From: Polaromonas sp.
GTDB taxonomy: Bacteria; Pseudomonadota; Gammaproteobacteria; Burkholderiales; Burkholderiaceae_C
Direction of reading: 5' to 3'
DNA: 64,000 nt
Assembly: GCF_030689685.1 (NCBI RefSeq)
Contig: NZ_JAUYEY010000004.1
Location: 1-64,000 of the forward strand
Translations under genes and position numbers: made by a program
Shown: positions 1-8,072 of the stretch, piece after piece
Numbering within the stretch: position 1 is the first letter of the stretch
How the letters are laid out: each line of letters begins with the position of its first letter
Notes under the pieces: model-generated
Told to the model about the DNA's origin: nothing
Database searches by the model: none
Seen by the model: only the letters and a program-made list of their open reading frames with translations

Positions 1-141
1 CGGCTGCAAAGCGGCCGCGCCGGTCCATTTTTCACCGGCTTTTTGCCCCATAGCTACGGCTATGAGGCTGCAAACCCGGCAAAAACTGTCCTCGCCGGGG
101 CCACTTTTCGCTTCGACGCCTTCTGCCGCCCAGACTCCTAG
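1..141. repeat. MITE-like repeat, copy 1, cut by the window edge
   Basis: This stretch matches 26488-26629 almost base for base over its whole length. It includes the perfect hairpin CATAGC-TACG-GCTATG (about 49-64 here) and the right-hand arm ending CTTCTGCCGCCC near 120-132. The left inverted arm seen in copy 2 would lie outside the window. Identity with copy 2 stops at 141, and serA-like sequence begins at 142. The repeat therefore appears to abut or interrupt an old serA fragment. No protein is encoded. Confidence 0.8.
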
Positions 142-281
142 GGGAAGTTGAGCGACGAGGTCGAGGTGCCGTTGTCGCTGTACTTGACGAGTTTTTTCGT
201 GACTTCGATCCCGATGTTGGCCTGTGCCTCCATGGTGGAGCCGCCCACATGCGGCGTCAGGATCACGTTGTCCAGGCCGGG
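142..281 (-). pseudogene. serA: Remnant of serA (D-3-phosphoglycerate dehydrogenase), internal fragment
   Basis: The minus strand encodes about 45 codons that look like the region of SerA linking the catalytic domain to the C-terminal ACT domain. The block runs from LDNVILTPHVGGST through EAQANIGIEV to YSDNGTSTSSLNFP. Known SerA proteins continue after the NFP, but here the reading frame stops at once inside the neighbouring repeat. Nothing upstream resembles the remaining SerA. The fragment is about a tenth of a normal gene, so it cannot make an enzyme. It probably marks a rearrangement or repeat insertion at this locus. An intact serA would be expected elsewhere in the genome. Confidence 0.7.
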
Positions 282-330
282 CGCGGCTCCGGGCGTCCAC
301 CGCTTTGCCCGGCCCCGCAGCAAGGTCGGC

Positions 331-1272
331 TCAATCCACCGGCGCGGGTGCCTCGCGCGCGCCACGGCCGGTGAACTGCGCCAGCGCCACGCCCACCAGG
401 GTCAGCGCCGCGCCGGCCAGCTTGATGCCGGTGTACTGCTCGCCGGCAAACAGCCAGGCCACCAGGCCGGCCACCGGCGGCATCAGGTACATCAGCGGCG
501 CGGTGCGGGCCACACCGCGCACCGCATTGACCCAGCCCCAAAGTAGCCAGCCCAGAAAGGCCGACACCGTGACCGACCAGACCAGGCTGAGCCACACCAC
601 CAGCGAGGCATCGCCCCAGGGCGCGGCCAGCCCGGCAGGCAAGGCAAACAACACGACCGGCACGCTGCCCAGCAAGGTGGCGTAGGCCATGGTGAGCACA
701 CCACCGTGGCGCTCAATCAGCGGCTTGGCCGCCACGGTGTAATACGAGAAGAAACTCGCCGCCACCAGCAAAAACAAATCACCGCCGGTGGCCAGCCACT
801 GGCCGCCCAGCAGCTTGTCGGAGAGAAAAATCAGCACGCCCGCAAAGGCCACCGCCACGCCGGCAATCTGCGCCTTGTGCAATGGCTCCAGGCCCATGAG
901 GCGCAGGATCAGCAGCGTGAAGATGGGCCCGCAGGCCAGGATCAACGAGCTCGAAAACGCGGTGGACCAGTGGATGCCGTAAGTCACCATGCCCACATGC
1001 AAAAAGTGGCCGGCGACGCCCAGGCGGGCCAGTTCCCAGAACTCGCGCCGTGTGACTTTCGGGAAGTACCGGCCATAACGCCACAGCAGCAGCGCCAGCG
1101 CGCAGACCGGCATGATCAGGTAACGCGCAAACAAAAAGCCGCCAGGGCCGACCACATTGAAGACAAACTTCTGCAGCGAGAAGTTGATACCCCAGACCAC
1201 CACCAGCACCAGCCCCAACCCCAAGGCCAGGGTGGCGCGCCGCTGTGCGGCGCTTTCCTGCTGACTACTCAT
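331..1272 (-). CDS. EamA/DMT-family inner-membrane transporter
   Basis: This 313-residue protein is almost entirely hydrophobic. It has about ten predicted membrane segments arranged as two EamA repeats (roughly residues 20-150 and 165-300), the usual size for drug/metabolite transporter superfamily exporters. The N-terminal part contains a VVWGINFSLQK stretch like the first helix of EamA proteins, and the C-terminal repeat has the typical MYLMPPVAGLVAWLF segment. Family members export amino acids, metabolites or drugs, but the substrate cannot be read from sequence. The gene stands alone. A hairpin repeat lies just upstream of its start (1301-1355). No good ribosome-binding site is visible before the ATG, so the exact start is less certain than the identity. 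Confidence 0.85.
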   Translation of the reverse strand: MSSQQESAAQRRATLALGLGLVLVVVWGINFSLQKFVFNVVGPGGFLFARYLIMPVCALALLLWRYGRYFPKVTRREFWELARLGVAGHFLHVGMVTYGIHWSTAFSSSLILACGPIFTLLILRLMGLEPLHKAQIAGVAVAFAGVLIFLSDKLLGGQWLATGGDLFLLVAASFFSYYTVAAKPLIERHGGVLTMAYATLLGSVPVVLFALPAGLAAPWGDASLVVWLSLVWSVTVSAFLGWLLWGWVNAVRGVARTAPLMYLMPPVAGLVAWLFAGEQYTGIKLAGAALTLVGVALAQFTGRGAREAPAPVD

Positions 1273-1300
1273 GAACGGACATAGTTTGGATTTGCGAATA

Positions 1301-1355
1301 AAAAAGGCCTGCAGCCCAATGAAAATAAGCTCAAGCAGCTATCATTTTTGAAGCA
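1301..1355 (-). repeat. GCTAT/ATAGC hairpin repeat, minus orientation
   Basis: Read on the minus strand this is a clear member of the window-wide family: an imperfect hairpin ending ATAGC (core 1337-1354), then TGCTTGAGC, a short spacer, and GGGCTGCAGGCC followed by a T run. It lies between the divergent EamA transporter and Mrr-like genes. It is the only copy in this orientation. Confidence 0.75.
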
Positions 1356-1435
1356 TACCAGTTTGGCGATAAGACTGCCTGCCGCAGCGCTGCGCGGCAT
1401 GATACAAACAGCGCTGTCCCGTTGAAAGGAATATC

Positions 1436-2026
1436 TTGAAATTCAAAATGGCTGAAAAGTCGCTCTTCGCCGTCTTGCTGCGCTCCTCGTGGTGGATCAG
1501 CCTGTCGATTGCCGGCGTCATCGCGCTGGTGTCCAAAGCGCTGCTGCCGCCCCAGTATTTTTTGTTCGGCGCCATGGGCGGTTTTCCATTTGTGGTGATT
1601 GCACTGATCACGCTGTGGCGGCAATTGAGCGCACCCAGCACCGCCCATGTTGAGGCCACGCTGGCGCAGATCAACGCCATGCCCTGGCGCGAATTTTCGG
1701 CCGCGCTGGAGCAGGCCCTGGTGCGCGAAGGTTTCCAGGCCAAACGTCTGGAAAGCGCTGCGGCCGACTTCGAGCTGATCAAGGGCGGCCGCACCGTGCT
1801 GCTGAGCAGCAAACGCTGGAAAGCCGCGCGCCTGGGGCTGGAGATATTCCAGGGCCTGGAGGCGGCGCGCAGCGCGCGTGGTGCCAGCAGTTGTATCTGT
1901 GTGACAACCGGTGAGGTCACCGACAACGCACGCCAGTTCGCCGCCAGCCACCAGATCCGCGTGATCCAGGGCACCGAGCTGGCGCAATTGCTCAGGCCGG
2001 TGCTGATCGCCAAAGCAGTCGCCTGA
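1436..2026 (+). CDS. Membrane-anchored Mrr-like restriction-endonuclease-fold protein
   Basis: The 196-residue product has two hydrophobic helices (about 19-36 and 45-63) followed by a soluble domain of about 120 residues. That domain resembles the Mrr/type IV restriction endonuclease core. It contains the helix NAMPWREFSAALEQALVREGF, then D111 and a strand with LLSSKRW (K126), where active family members usually have an acidic residue and QxK. The glutamine position is serine here, so nuclease activity is doubtful. TTG is chosen as start because AAAGGA sits five bases upstream. An in-frame ATG four codons later is the alternative. Similar two-helix proteins may have quality-control or DNA-binding roles; the function is not known. 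The gene stands alone. Confidence 0.65.
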   Translation: MKFKMAEKSLFAVLLRSSWWISLSIAGVIALVSKALLPPQYFLFGAMGGFPFVVIALITLWRQLSAPSTAHVEATLAQINAMPWREFSAALEQALVREGFQAKRLESAAADFELIKGGRTVLLSSKRWKAARLGLEIFQGLEAARSARGASSCICVTTGEVTDNARQFAASHQIRVIQGTELAQLLRPVLIAKAVA

Positions 2027-2036
2027 CGCTCTTCCC

Positions 2037-3290
2037 TCATCCGGCCGAAGCGCCCGCCTTGCCCGACACCGGGTAGGCCTTGACCATCCATAGATACATC
2101 AGCGCACCGGCCAGCAAGGTGGCGGCGGCAACTTCCAGCGACAGCGTGAAGCCCTCACCCAGGCTGCGGCTGTGCCGCAGCAGCAGCGCCACCATAGGCG
2201 GGCCGGCGATTTGCCCAATGCCGTACATGACCGTTAGCAGGCCCATGGTGCTGGCCGCAGCCGCTGGCCGCAGGCGCCGCACCTCCTGCATCGCAAAAAA
2301 AGTGATGGCGGTGAATGGAATGCCCAGCAACAGGCTGCCGATGGCAAAACCAGCCAGGTTCGGACTGAAGATGCTGGCGGCAATGCCCAGCGCCTGCACG
2401 AAGTAACACGCGGCCAGCAGGTGGCGGTAGTCGCCCGTGGCCGGGATGCGCGTGGCCAGCAGGGCGCCGGTGATGACACCCAGTCCGAAGATGGGCCAGA
2501 AAAAGTCGATCCAGACCGAACCCGGCATCGCCTCGCGCGCAATCACCGGCAAAAAGGTCGCGGTGATGATGTAGCCGAAACCCGCCAGGCCGTACGCCGC
2601 TGCCAGCAACAGCATCTGATTGCGACCCGCCGGCGCGTCCGCGCGCAACGCCGCTGTTGGCGCGGCTGCGCTACCGACGCCCTGCCCGCCCCGCTCCTGG
2701 AAGGTGCGCCAGACAACTGCCGTGAGCAGCGCCGCCAGTACGCCAAAAATCAGCCAACCAGCAGCGGCCCGCCACTGCAGCGCCACCATGCCGCTGGCAA
2801 ACAGGCCGCTCAGCGCGATGCCGGCGCCGGGGCCGGCGTAAATCACGCCGCCCATCATGGGTGCGTTGCGCCGGGCCAATTGCGACAGACACCAGCCCGA
2901 GGTGTAGACAAACACCAGCGCGCTGGCCACACCGGCGGAAAAACGCAGCAAGGGCCAGGCGGCAGGCACGTGCAGCGCCATGCCCAGGGTCAGCACGGCG
3001 GTGGCGACCAGGCCGATACGCACCCAGGTCGGGCCGGCGACCTGCGGCAAAAACGGCAGCCGTTTCCAGATCCAGGGCTGAAAGGTGCACATCAAGGCAC
3101 CCACCAGGTAGCCAAAATAATTGGCGCTGGCCAGCCAGCTCGCCGTGGGCAGGTCCACCACGCCGTCGCTGAGCATCATGGGCAACAGCGGCGTGAAGGC
3201 AAAACGGCCTATGCCCATGGCAATCGCCAGCGACAACAGGCCGGCGATGGCGATGGTCCAGCGGCCGGGCTCGGGCCGGGGCGCGCTCAA
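2037..3290 (-). CDS. MFS transporter, YbfB/YjiJ-like
   Basis: This 417-residue protein with about twelve membrane segments belongs to the major facilitator superfamily. The N-terminal region, IAMGIGRFAFTPLLPMM followed by a WLASANYFGYLVGAL helix, is characteristic of the YbfB/YjiJ subgroup. The central loop (about residues 200-225) is hydrophilic and Ala-rich, as expected between the two six-helix halves. Its start overlaps the stop of the upstream lipoprotein gene by four bases (ATGA), so the two are probably translationally coupled. It is the last gene of an MlaE-MlaD-lipoprotein-MFS string. The substrate is unknown. Confidence 0.85.
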   Translation of the reverse strand: MSAPRPEPGRWTIAIAGLLSLAIAMGIGRFAFTPLLPMMLSDGVVDLPTASWLASANYFGYLVGALMCTFQPWIWKRLPFLPQVAGPTWVRIGLVATAVLTLGMALHVPAAWPLLRFSAGVASALVFVYTSGWCLSQLARRNAPMMGGVIYAGPGAGIALSGLFASGMVALQWRAAAGWLIFGVLAALLTAVVWRTFQERGGQGVGSAAAPTAALRADAPAGRNQMLLLAAAYGLAGFGYIITATFLPVIAREAMPGSVWIDFFWPIFGLGVITGALLATRIPATGDYRHLLAACYFVQALGIAASIFSPNLAGFAIGSLLLGIPFTAITFFAMQEVRRLRPAAAASTMGLLTVMYGIGQIAGPPMVALLLRHSRSLGEGFTLSLEVAAATLLAGALMYLWMVKAYPVSGKAGASAG

Positions 3291-3961
3291 AGCCGGGGTC
3301 CTGCGGCGCCGGTTTTGACCGGCTCCACCAGCATCATGCGGCGGCGCAGGCGCGCGGCTTCTTCGAGATCGCCACTCTTGTCAGCGAGCTGCGCCTGCAC
3401 GCCCAGCCAGGCCAGCAGCGGCCGACGCCAGCCTTGGGCAGATGAAGTGTCCACTGCCTGCTGCACGACCTGCGGGCTGGCGCGCCCACCCCGAAACAGC
3501 ACCGCCGCAGCCACCAGTTGCGACAGCGGATCGGCGATGGCCTTGACAGCGGCCGCATCCCCGGCAGCAGCGGCGCGTTGGGCTGCGGGCAACAGGGCCG
3601 TGTCCTGCGGCTGCAGCCGGTCGGCCAGGTAGTCGGCATAGGCGCGCTCTACCGGTGGCGCATCGGCGCGCAATCGCTCGAAGCCGACACACGGCTCAAG
3701 CACCAGGCTGGCGGTGCGACTGGCGCAGCGCAGCAGTTCAACACGCGCTGTCAGATCGACTCGACCGGTGCTGGAGACTTCGCTGAGTGCCCGCGCAAAT
3801 TCCACGGCTTCGACGCGTGCATTGCCTTCCATGTAGGCCGCCACGCCGCGCTCGCTGGCGGTTTTGGCTTCGAGTTGCCAGTCAGCAGGTTTCGGGCCGC
3901 TGCTGCAGGCGGCCAGCGCCAGCAAGGCCGCAGGAAGCAGCGTTTTTGCAAAATTACTCAT
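3287..3961 (-). CDS. Predicted outer-membrane lipoprotein, helical
   Basis: The 224-residue product starts with a short basic tip, a hydrophobic stretch and a lipobox ending LAAC, with the acylated cysteine at residue 19. The mature part is alanine-rich and predicted helical, with two cysteines (about 78 and 91) that could form a disulfide. It shows no recognised domain. It overlaps the MCE-domain gene upstream (ATGA, 3958-3961) and the MFS gene downstream. In many MCE/MlaE operons a lipoprotein completes the transport path across the periplasm, so that role is plausible here, but this protein does not clearly match the known auxiliary lipoprotein families. Confidence 0.65.
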   Translation of the reverse strand: MSNFAKTLLPAALLALAACSSGPKPADWQLEAKTASERGVAAYMEGNARVEAVEFARALSEVSSTGRVDLTARVELLRCASRTASLVLEPCVGFERLRADAPPVERAYADYLADRLQPQDTALLPAAQRAAAAGDAAAVKAIADPLSQLVAAAVLFRGGRASPQVVQQAVDTSSAQGWRRPLLAWLGVQAQLADKSGDLEEAARLRRRMMLVEPVKTGAAGPRL

Positions 3962-4971
3962 GGCAGCTTGATCTCCGTGTCACGGGCAAACGGCCACTTG
4001 CGGTTGACCTCGTTGATCAGGCTGTCGACCTTGCGCAGGCTGGACTCGACCTCGCCGCGCAGCGTGCCGAGGTCGTCGCTTGCCGCGCGGGCATTAGCAC
4101 CCACGGCTTGGGCCTCGACCAGCACCGCATCGACTTTTTTCAGACTGGTGCGCGCTTCGCCGAGCAGGGCATTGAGCTGAACCACCGTGGCGCGCGTTTC
4201 GAGCACCACCCCCAGATTTCCCGGCTTGTCGCCGAACACCTGGGTGTCAGTCTTAGTGGCGAGTCCGTCAAGCTTGGTCAGCAAGGCGTTGGTACGGTCC
4301 AGCGTGGCGATCAGTTTTTTGGCCTCGGCCTCGTTGCCCAGCAACACGCCGAGCGCGCCGCCGGGCCCGTTGAGGCGCTCGGTCAGCTTCTGCACATTGC
4401 CCAGGCTGGCCGCCACCGCGCCCTCGCTGGCGGTCAGGCTGTTGAGGTTTTCGATCAGTTCCTTGGCTGCGGCGATCAGCTTGGGCACCTCGGCGCCGGT
4501 GTCGCCGCGCAACACCTCGCGCACCGCGCCGTCGGGCAGCGGCGGGTCCTTGAGCAGGCCGGTGTAAGCCCGGATGTTGGTGCTGCCGACCAGGCCGCGC
4601 ACCAGCGTGAACACGCTGGAGGTGCGCAGCCAGTGGGCGTCGCGCGTCGGCACGTCAATGACGATGCGGGCCTTGCCGTCGTTGGCCAGCTCAATGCGGC
4701 GCACGCGGCCGATAGGAAAACCCGAAAACGTCAGGTCCATGCCGACCACCACGCCTTCGGAGTCGTCCGACACCAGCACCAGTTTTTGCGTGCTTTCAAA
4801 CAGGCCGCGTGCATACAGCACGTACAGCGCCGAGCCGATCACCAGCGTGGCCATGAAGATCAGCAGCAACACGGCCTTGAACTCCAGGTTGGCCACGGGT
4901 GGCAATGGCCCCACCGCGTCCACCGGCGGCAGTGGGCCGGCAGCCGGTGATGTGTCAAGGGGCTTGCTCAT
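3958..4971 (-). CDS. mlaD: MCE/MlaD-family substrate-binding protein
   Basis: From the ATG at 4971 the protein has 337 residues: a short cytoplasmic proline-rich tip, one membrane helix (about 32-54), an MCE domain (about 62-140, including GMDLTFSGFPIGRV), and a long C-terminal helical region with repeated heptads. MlaD-type proteins form hexameric rings in the periplasm that carry phospholipids or other lipids between membranes. The upstream gene is a MlaE permease and the next gene encodes a lipoprotein, which supports a lipid-transport role. An in-frame start at 5040 would add 23 residues overlapping the permease stop. Neither start has a strong ribosome-binding site. Confidence 0.8.
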   Translation of the reverse strand: MSKPLDTSPAAGPLPPVDAVGPLPPVANLEFKAVLLLIFMATLVIGSALYVLYARGLFESTQKLVLVSDDSEGVVVGMDLTFSGFPIGRVRRIELANDGKARIVIDVPTRDAHWLRTSSVFTLVRGLVGSTNIRAYTGLLKDPPLPDGAVREVLRGDTGAEVPKLIAAAKELIENLNSLTASEGAVAASLGNVQKLTERLNGPGGALGVLLGNEAEAKKLIATLDRTNALLTKLDGLATKTDTQVFGDKPGNLGVVLETRATVVQLNALLGEARTSLKKVDAVLVEAQAVGANARAASDDLGTLRGEVESSLRKVDSLINEVNRKWPFARDTEIKLP

Positions 4972-5005
4972 GGTGTGAAAGGATTCATGGTGGGAGGACC
5001 GGGTT

Positions 5006-5809
5006 TCAATAGTAGTTGCCGACAAGGGACAACACCTCAATCAACAGGATCACAGCGAACATGCGCACCAGCATGCGCAACTCGGCGCTGGCGCGCAGGC
5101 GCGGCGCTGTCGAATCGTAGAGGGCCGAGGCCATCGGAATCAGGGACACAGCCAGGCTGAAAAACAAGGTCTTGAGCAGAAAAATCAACGTGACCTCCGG
5201 GTTGAACACCTGGCCAAACAGCCGTGTGTAGGTGACCACGCCAGACAGCGTGAAGCCGTACACCGCCAGGTAAGCCATCACCAGTGCTACCACGCAACTG
5301 AGCGCGGCCAGCGTGATGGTCGAAAAAATACCTGCCGTCACGCGCGGCAGCACCTCGTGGCGCACCGGGTCCACACCGCGCTGCTGCAGCGCTTCAAGCG
5401 CGCCGGCACGGCGCATCTGAGACAGCTCGACACCGCTGGCAATGGCGCAGCGCAGCGCCACAAACATCGCCGCTGTCAACGGAATCAGCTCCAGCACCAG
5501 CACCCGAATCACCACCTGCAGCGCGTACTGCGACAAGCCGTAACTGATGGCGGTGACGATCACGATGCGTGTGATGACCACCGTGATCAGGGCACACATC
5601 AGCGTGAAACCAAGCAGGTTGGGCGCCGTGTTGCGGTAGATGTGTTCGGCCAGCACACGGCGGTGGGGGCGGCCGTAACTCGAGGGCGACATAGCCAGCA
5701 CCAGAATCATTGCGCCCAGGTAAATCAGTCGCCACCAGCCTAGCAGCCAGTCGCGTGCCCTGCGGTTAAGCAGCGAAAGCGAAGAAAACCCGCGCGCCTT
5801 TGAGATCAT
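5006..5809 (-). CDS. mlaE: MlaE-family ABC permease, divergent
   Basis: This 267-residue membrane protein matches the MlaE permease family, with about five helices and the conserved ELIPLTAAMFVALR segment followed by a cytoplasmic loop ending GVDPVRHEVLPR. In well-studied members that loop contains a T-E-Q-I-D-A-L motif that contacts the MlaF ATPase. Here the equivalent stretch reads QMRRAGALEALQQRG, with the E-Q pair absent. No ATP-binding gene lies on either side. The permease and the adjoining MCE protein presumably form a lipid transporter, but either they use an ATPase encoded elsewhere or the coupling differs. Confidence 0.75.
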   Translation of the reverse strand: MISKARGFSSLSLLNRRARDWLLGWWRLIYLGAMILVLAMSPSSYGRPHRRVLAEHIYRNTAPNLLGFTLMCALITVVITRIVIVTAISYGLSQYALQVVIRVLVLELIPLTAAMFVALRCAIASGVELSQMRRAGALEALQQRGVDPVRHEVLPRVTAGIFSTITLAALSCVVALVMAYLAVYGFTLSGVVTYTRLFGQVFNPEVTLIFLLKTLFFSLAVSLIPMASALYDSTAPRLRASAELRMLVRMFAVILLIEVLSLVGNYY

Positions 5810-5838
5810 GAAACATGATAGCCGTGAGGGGCGCGAAC

Positions 5839-6267
5839 TCAGGCGAGCGGCCCCTGGTCCAGCGGCAATGAGCCATTGGGAATGCCGCCTGCCAATTGCA
5901 GCCGGCCCGCAGCTTTGGCAATGTCATCGCGGTCACCCCGCCACAACGCGCCGACATAGGCGCGGTAGTCGGGGTGCCAATCGGCCGCGTCTTCAAGCGC
6001 GTCCAGCGCGCCCGATACCTCGTCCAGTGCCTGCACATGCGCCGCGACTTCCACCGCCAGTGTGCAGGTGGTGTTGATCACGCGATCAAAATCATCGTCC
6101 TCCGGTGTCAAGGCGCTGATACCGAATAACTCGAACACCCGCGCAATTGATGCGGCAGACGCCGGGTCCAGCGACTCCTCGCCGGTCTGCGGGTCGCGTG
6201 TTTTTTCGGCAGGAAACACGGCTTGTTCGGAGGCTGCGAGAAGTTGCTCGCGAAATAACACGGTCAT
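5839..6267 (-). CDS. Conserved-looking hypothetical protein
   Basis: This is a 142-residue acidic, mostly helical protein with no signal peptide or membrane segment. A GGAG ribosome-binding site lies eight bases before the ATG. The middle contains PEDDDFDRVINTTCTLAVEV and the end is a short tail PNGSLPLDQGPLA. I do not recognise a family. It lies 29 bases upstream of the mlaE-like permease in the same orientation and could be co-transcribed with it, but the sequence gives no functional hint. Confidence 0.6.
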   Translation of the reverse strand: MTVLFREQLLAASEQAVFPAEKTRDPQTGEESLDPASAASIARVFELFGISALTPEDDDFDRVINTTCTLAVEVAAHVQALDEVSGALDALEDAADWHPDYRAYVGALWRGDRDDIAKAAGRLQLAGGIPNGSLPLDQGPLA

Positions 6268-6336
6268 GCCGGTCTCCAGAAAGAATGAAGCGCCGTGACA
6301 GCGCGGCGCACAAGTTTAGGCCATGCGGCATGCCAC

Positions 6337-6750
6337 TCAGGTGGCGAGTGACTTGCAGTAATTGAGGAAGGCGTCCATCTCGGTGCCCTTGTCGAACACC
6401 GCGTCAGCGCGCAAGGCCAGGCACTTCTGGCGCATGGCATCGGTGAGCTCCCCACTCAAAACCACCACCCGTTGCTCAGGCCGGCGCGTGGTACACCAAC
6501 TCAGCGCACCCACGCCACTGCCCTTTTTGAGATGCAGGTCCACCACCGCCAGGTCCCAGGCGCTGTCGTTGGACGACAGCCAGTTGGTCGCGGCAATTTC
6601 GTTGTCTGCATAAAACAGCACCTCCACCGATGGTATGTCGCGCAGCGCAGCCACAATGATGTTGCGCAGCACCACGTTGTCCTCAATCAGAAAAACCTTG
6701 AGCGAGGAATGCCCCTTCCGACTGCTGTGATCTGTCTCTTTTACCTGCAT
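6337..6750 (-). CDS. Single-domain response regulator (receiver only)
   Basis: The 137-residue product is a CheY-like receiver with no output domain. The acidic pair E23-D24, the phospho-acceptor D71 (in AVVDLHL), a serine at 99 in VVLSG, and K121 in FDKG are all in place, so phosphorylation should be possible. It has no adjacent histidine kinase and probably acts through protein-protein contacts or takes part in a phosphorelay with a distant partner. The N-terminal 17 residues are a polar extension. A ribosome-binding-like AGTGGA precedes the ATG. Confidence 0.85.
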   Translation of the reverse strand: MQVKETDHSSRKGHSSLKVFLIEDNVVLRNIIVAALRDIPSVEVLFYADNEIAATNWLSSNDSAWDLAVVDLHLKKGSGVGALSWCTTRRPEQRVVVLSGELTDAMRQKCLALRADAVFDKGTEMDAFLNYCKSLAT

Positions 6751-6903
6751 CTAAGTTCCACTGTTGCCCAAAGTGTAGACGCCACAGCACAGCGCGCGCG
6801 CCGCCAAGCCCGGCCACGCCCTGAAAGACAAGCTCAACGCAGCTTTTCTGCAAACCCATGCAGGGCGTCAGGGTGGCAGGCAGCGCAACAGCAAGCCACG
6901 GCC

Positions 6904-7092
6904 TCAGCGCTGATTGAAGCGGTAGGACGTCTTGGGGGACCAGGGTTTGGCCACCTGTTTGCCCTGCTGCGAACCAGGCGCAAATGGCCAGGCCTTGACC
7001 GACAGGGCGCCAGCGTGACTGGCCTGCGGGTCCGCGTCATCGGCGGTTTTCATGGCTTTCAATTCCTTGGAAGGGTCTGATGGCTTGCGCAT
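6904..7092 (-). CDS. Small basic hypothetical protein (62 aa)
   Basis: The start is taken at 7092 because AAAGGAG lies six bases before this ATG. A longer version starting at 7116 lacks such a site. The 62 residues are hydrophilic and basic, with the tail KPWSPKTSYRFNQR and an Ala-Asp-rich middle, and no cysteine or membrane segment. The gene begins 30 bases after the methyltransferase stop on the same strand, so it is likely the last gene of a diiron protein-methyltransferase-small protein operon. It could be a substrate peptide, a small accessory subunit, or an unrelated conserved small protein. Confidence 0.55.
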   Translation of the reverse strand: MRKPSDPSKELKAMKTADDADPQASHAGALSVKAWPFAPGSQQGKQVAKPWSPKTSYRFNQR

Positions 7093-7122
7093 AACGCTCC
7101 TTTGATGTTCATTCAAGATATT

Positions 7123-8067
7123 TCATGCCTTCACAGCGACCAGCCCAACCGCCGCAATCCGGTCCGCTTGCCGGTACACCGTCCGTTCCAGCTCTTCGCC
7201 GAAGACATCGGAGTCGATTTCGGCATAGGTGTAGGTACAGCCGGCCTGCCTTAGAAATGGCTCCATCTCCCGGATGAAATGATCAACACCGTCCACAATC
7301 GCGACGCCGGTGTACAGAATCAGCCGTCCGCCGGGCAGCAGGCGCTGCAGGGCCTGGGCACCTATCTTCACGCTCAGTGCCCGACCCAGATCGCCACCGC
7401 CATGCCGGTAGGCACGCTCGGCGTCGTCTTCGAGGTAAGGGGGGTTCGACAGCACGACATCAAAGTCGCCTGTGACGGCGGACAAGGCATCGCCGGGCGC
7501 AAGCTCAACGTCCACCCCCGCCGAGGCCGCGTTGATGCCGGCGTAACGCAGGGCCAATGGGTTGATGTCATTGAGCGTCACGTGCGCACCCACGCGCAAA
7601 CGCGCCGCCAGGATGCCACCGGCGCCACTGCCGCATCCCACGTCCGCGATACGCAGTGGCCTGTCTGCAGTAGCCACGGGCATGTGATCGCGGATCAGGT
7701 TCAGGAACCGGTAGGTGTCCGGGCCGAAAAAAACGGCATCGTTGGCCAACGTGGGAAACGCCGAATGCACAAACAAGTCACCGTCAAAACTCGCTACCCT
7801 GATGCGGCTGCGGTACAGCGCATCTTCGCGGACCACGACGCCGTGCAGCAGCAGCACGTCCAACAAGGCGGCTGGCATTGCCGGTTCAGAAAAACCCAGG
7901 GACCAGCCAAAAATATCGCGCAAGCTGTTGGCCGGAATGCCCTGCCGGTTCACCAGCGCGCGTGCATGCGTCAGCGGTGTCACGGCGGTGAACTGGTAAG
8001 CCTGCTCTCGCAAATGTTGCAGCAACGCCTTCAGTGCTGCGTCGAAGGCCGCTGCGGATTCAAGCAT
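7123..8067 (-). CDS. Class I SAM-dependent methyltransferase, NPPY type
   Basis: The 314-residue protein has an N-terminal domain of about 135 residues that I cannot assign. It is followed by a Rossmann methyltransferase fold with motif I VGCGSGAGG (143-151), acidic D167 after the second strand, and NPPY (208-211). The NPPY tetrad is used by enzymes that methylate planar amide or base nitrogens, such as HemK/PrmC and RsmC-like proteins. The ATG at 8067 is chosen because it lies five bases after the stop of the diiron gene; an upstream start would overlap that gene. Tight spacing suggests the two enzymes act together. The target could be RNA, a protein or a small metabolite. Confidence 0.75.
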   Translation of the reverse strand: MLESAAAFDAALKALLQHLREQAYQFTAVTPLTHARALVNRQGIPANSLRDIFGWSLGFSEPAMPAALLDVLLLHGVVVREDALYRSRIRVASFDGDLFVHSAFPTLANDAVFFGPDTYRFLNLIRDHMPVATADRPLRIADVGCGSGAGGILAARLRVGAHVTLNDINPLALRYAGINAASAGVDVELAPGDALSAVTGDFDVVLSNPPYLEDDAERAYRHGGGDLGRALSVKIGAQALQRLLPGGRLILYTGVAIVDGVDHFIREMEPFLRQAGCTYTYAEIDSDVFGEELERTVYRQADRIAAVGLVAVKA

Positions 8068-8072
8068 CGGTG

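Noticed and set aside
49-64. CATAGC/GCTATG palindrome as an operator or another hairpin-repeat copy
   Set aside because: It recurs unchanged in the second MITE-like copy and lacks the TGCTTGCGC tail, so it is part of that repeat.
2421-3632. 403-codon plus-strand frame opposite the MFS gene
   Set aside because: Composition is that of an antisense shadow, and the MFS protein has clear transmembrane helices on the minus strand.
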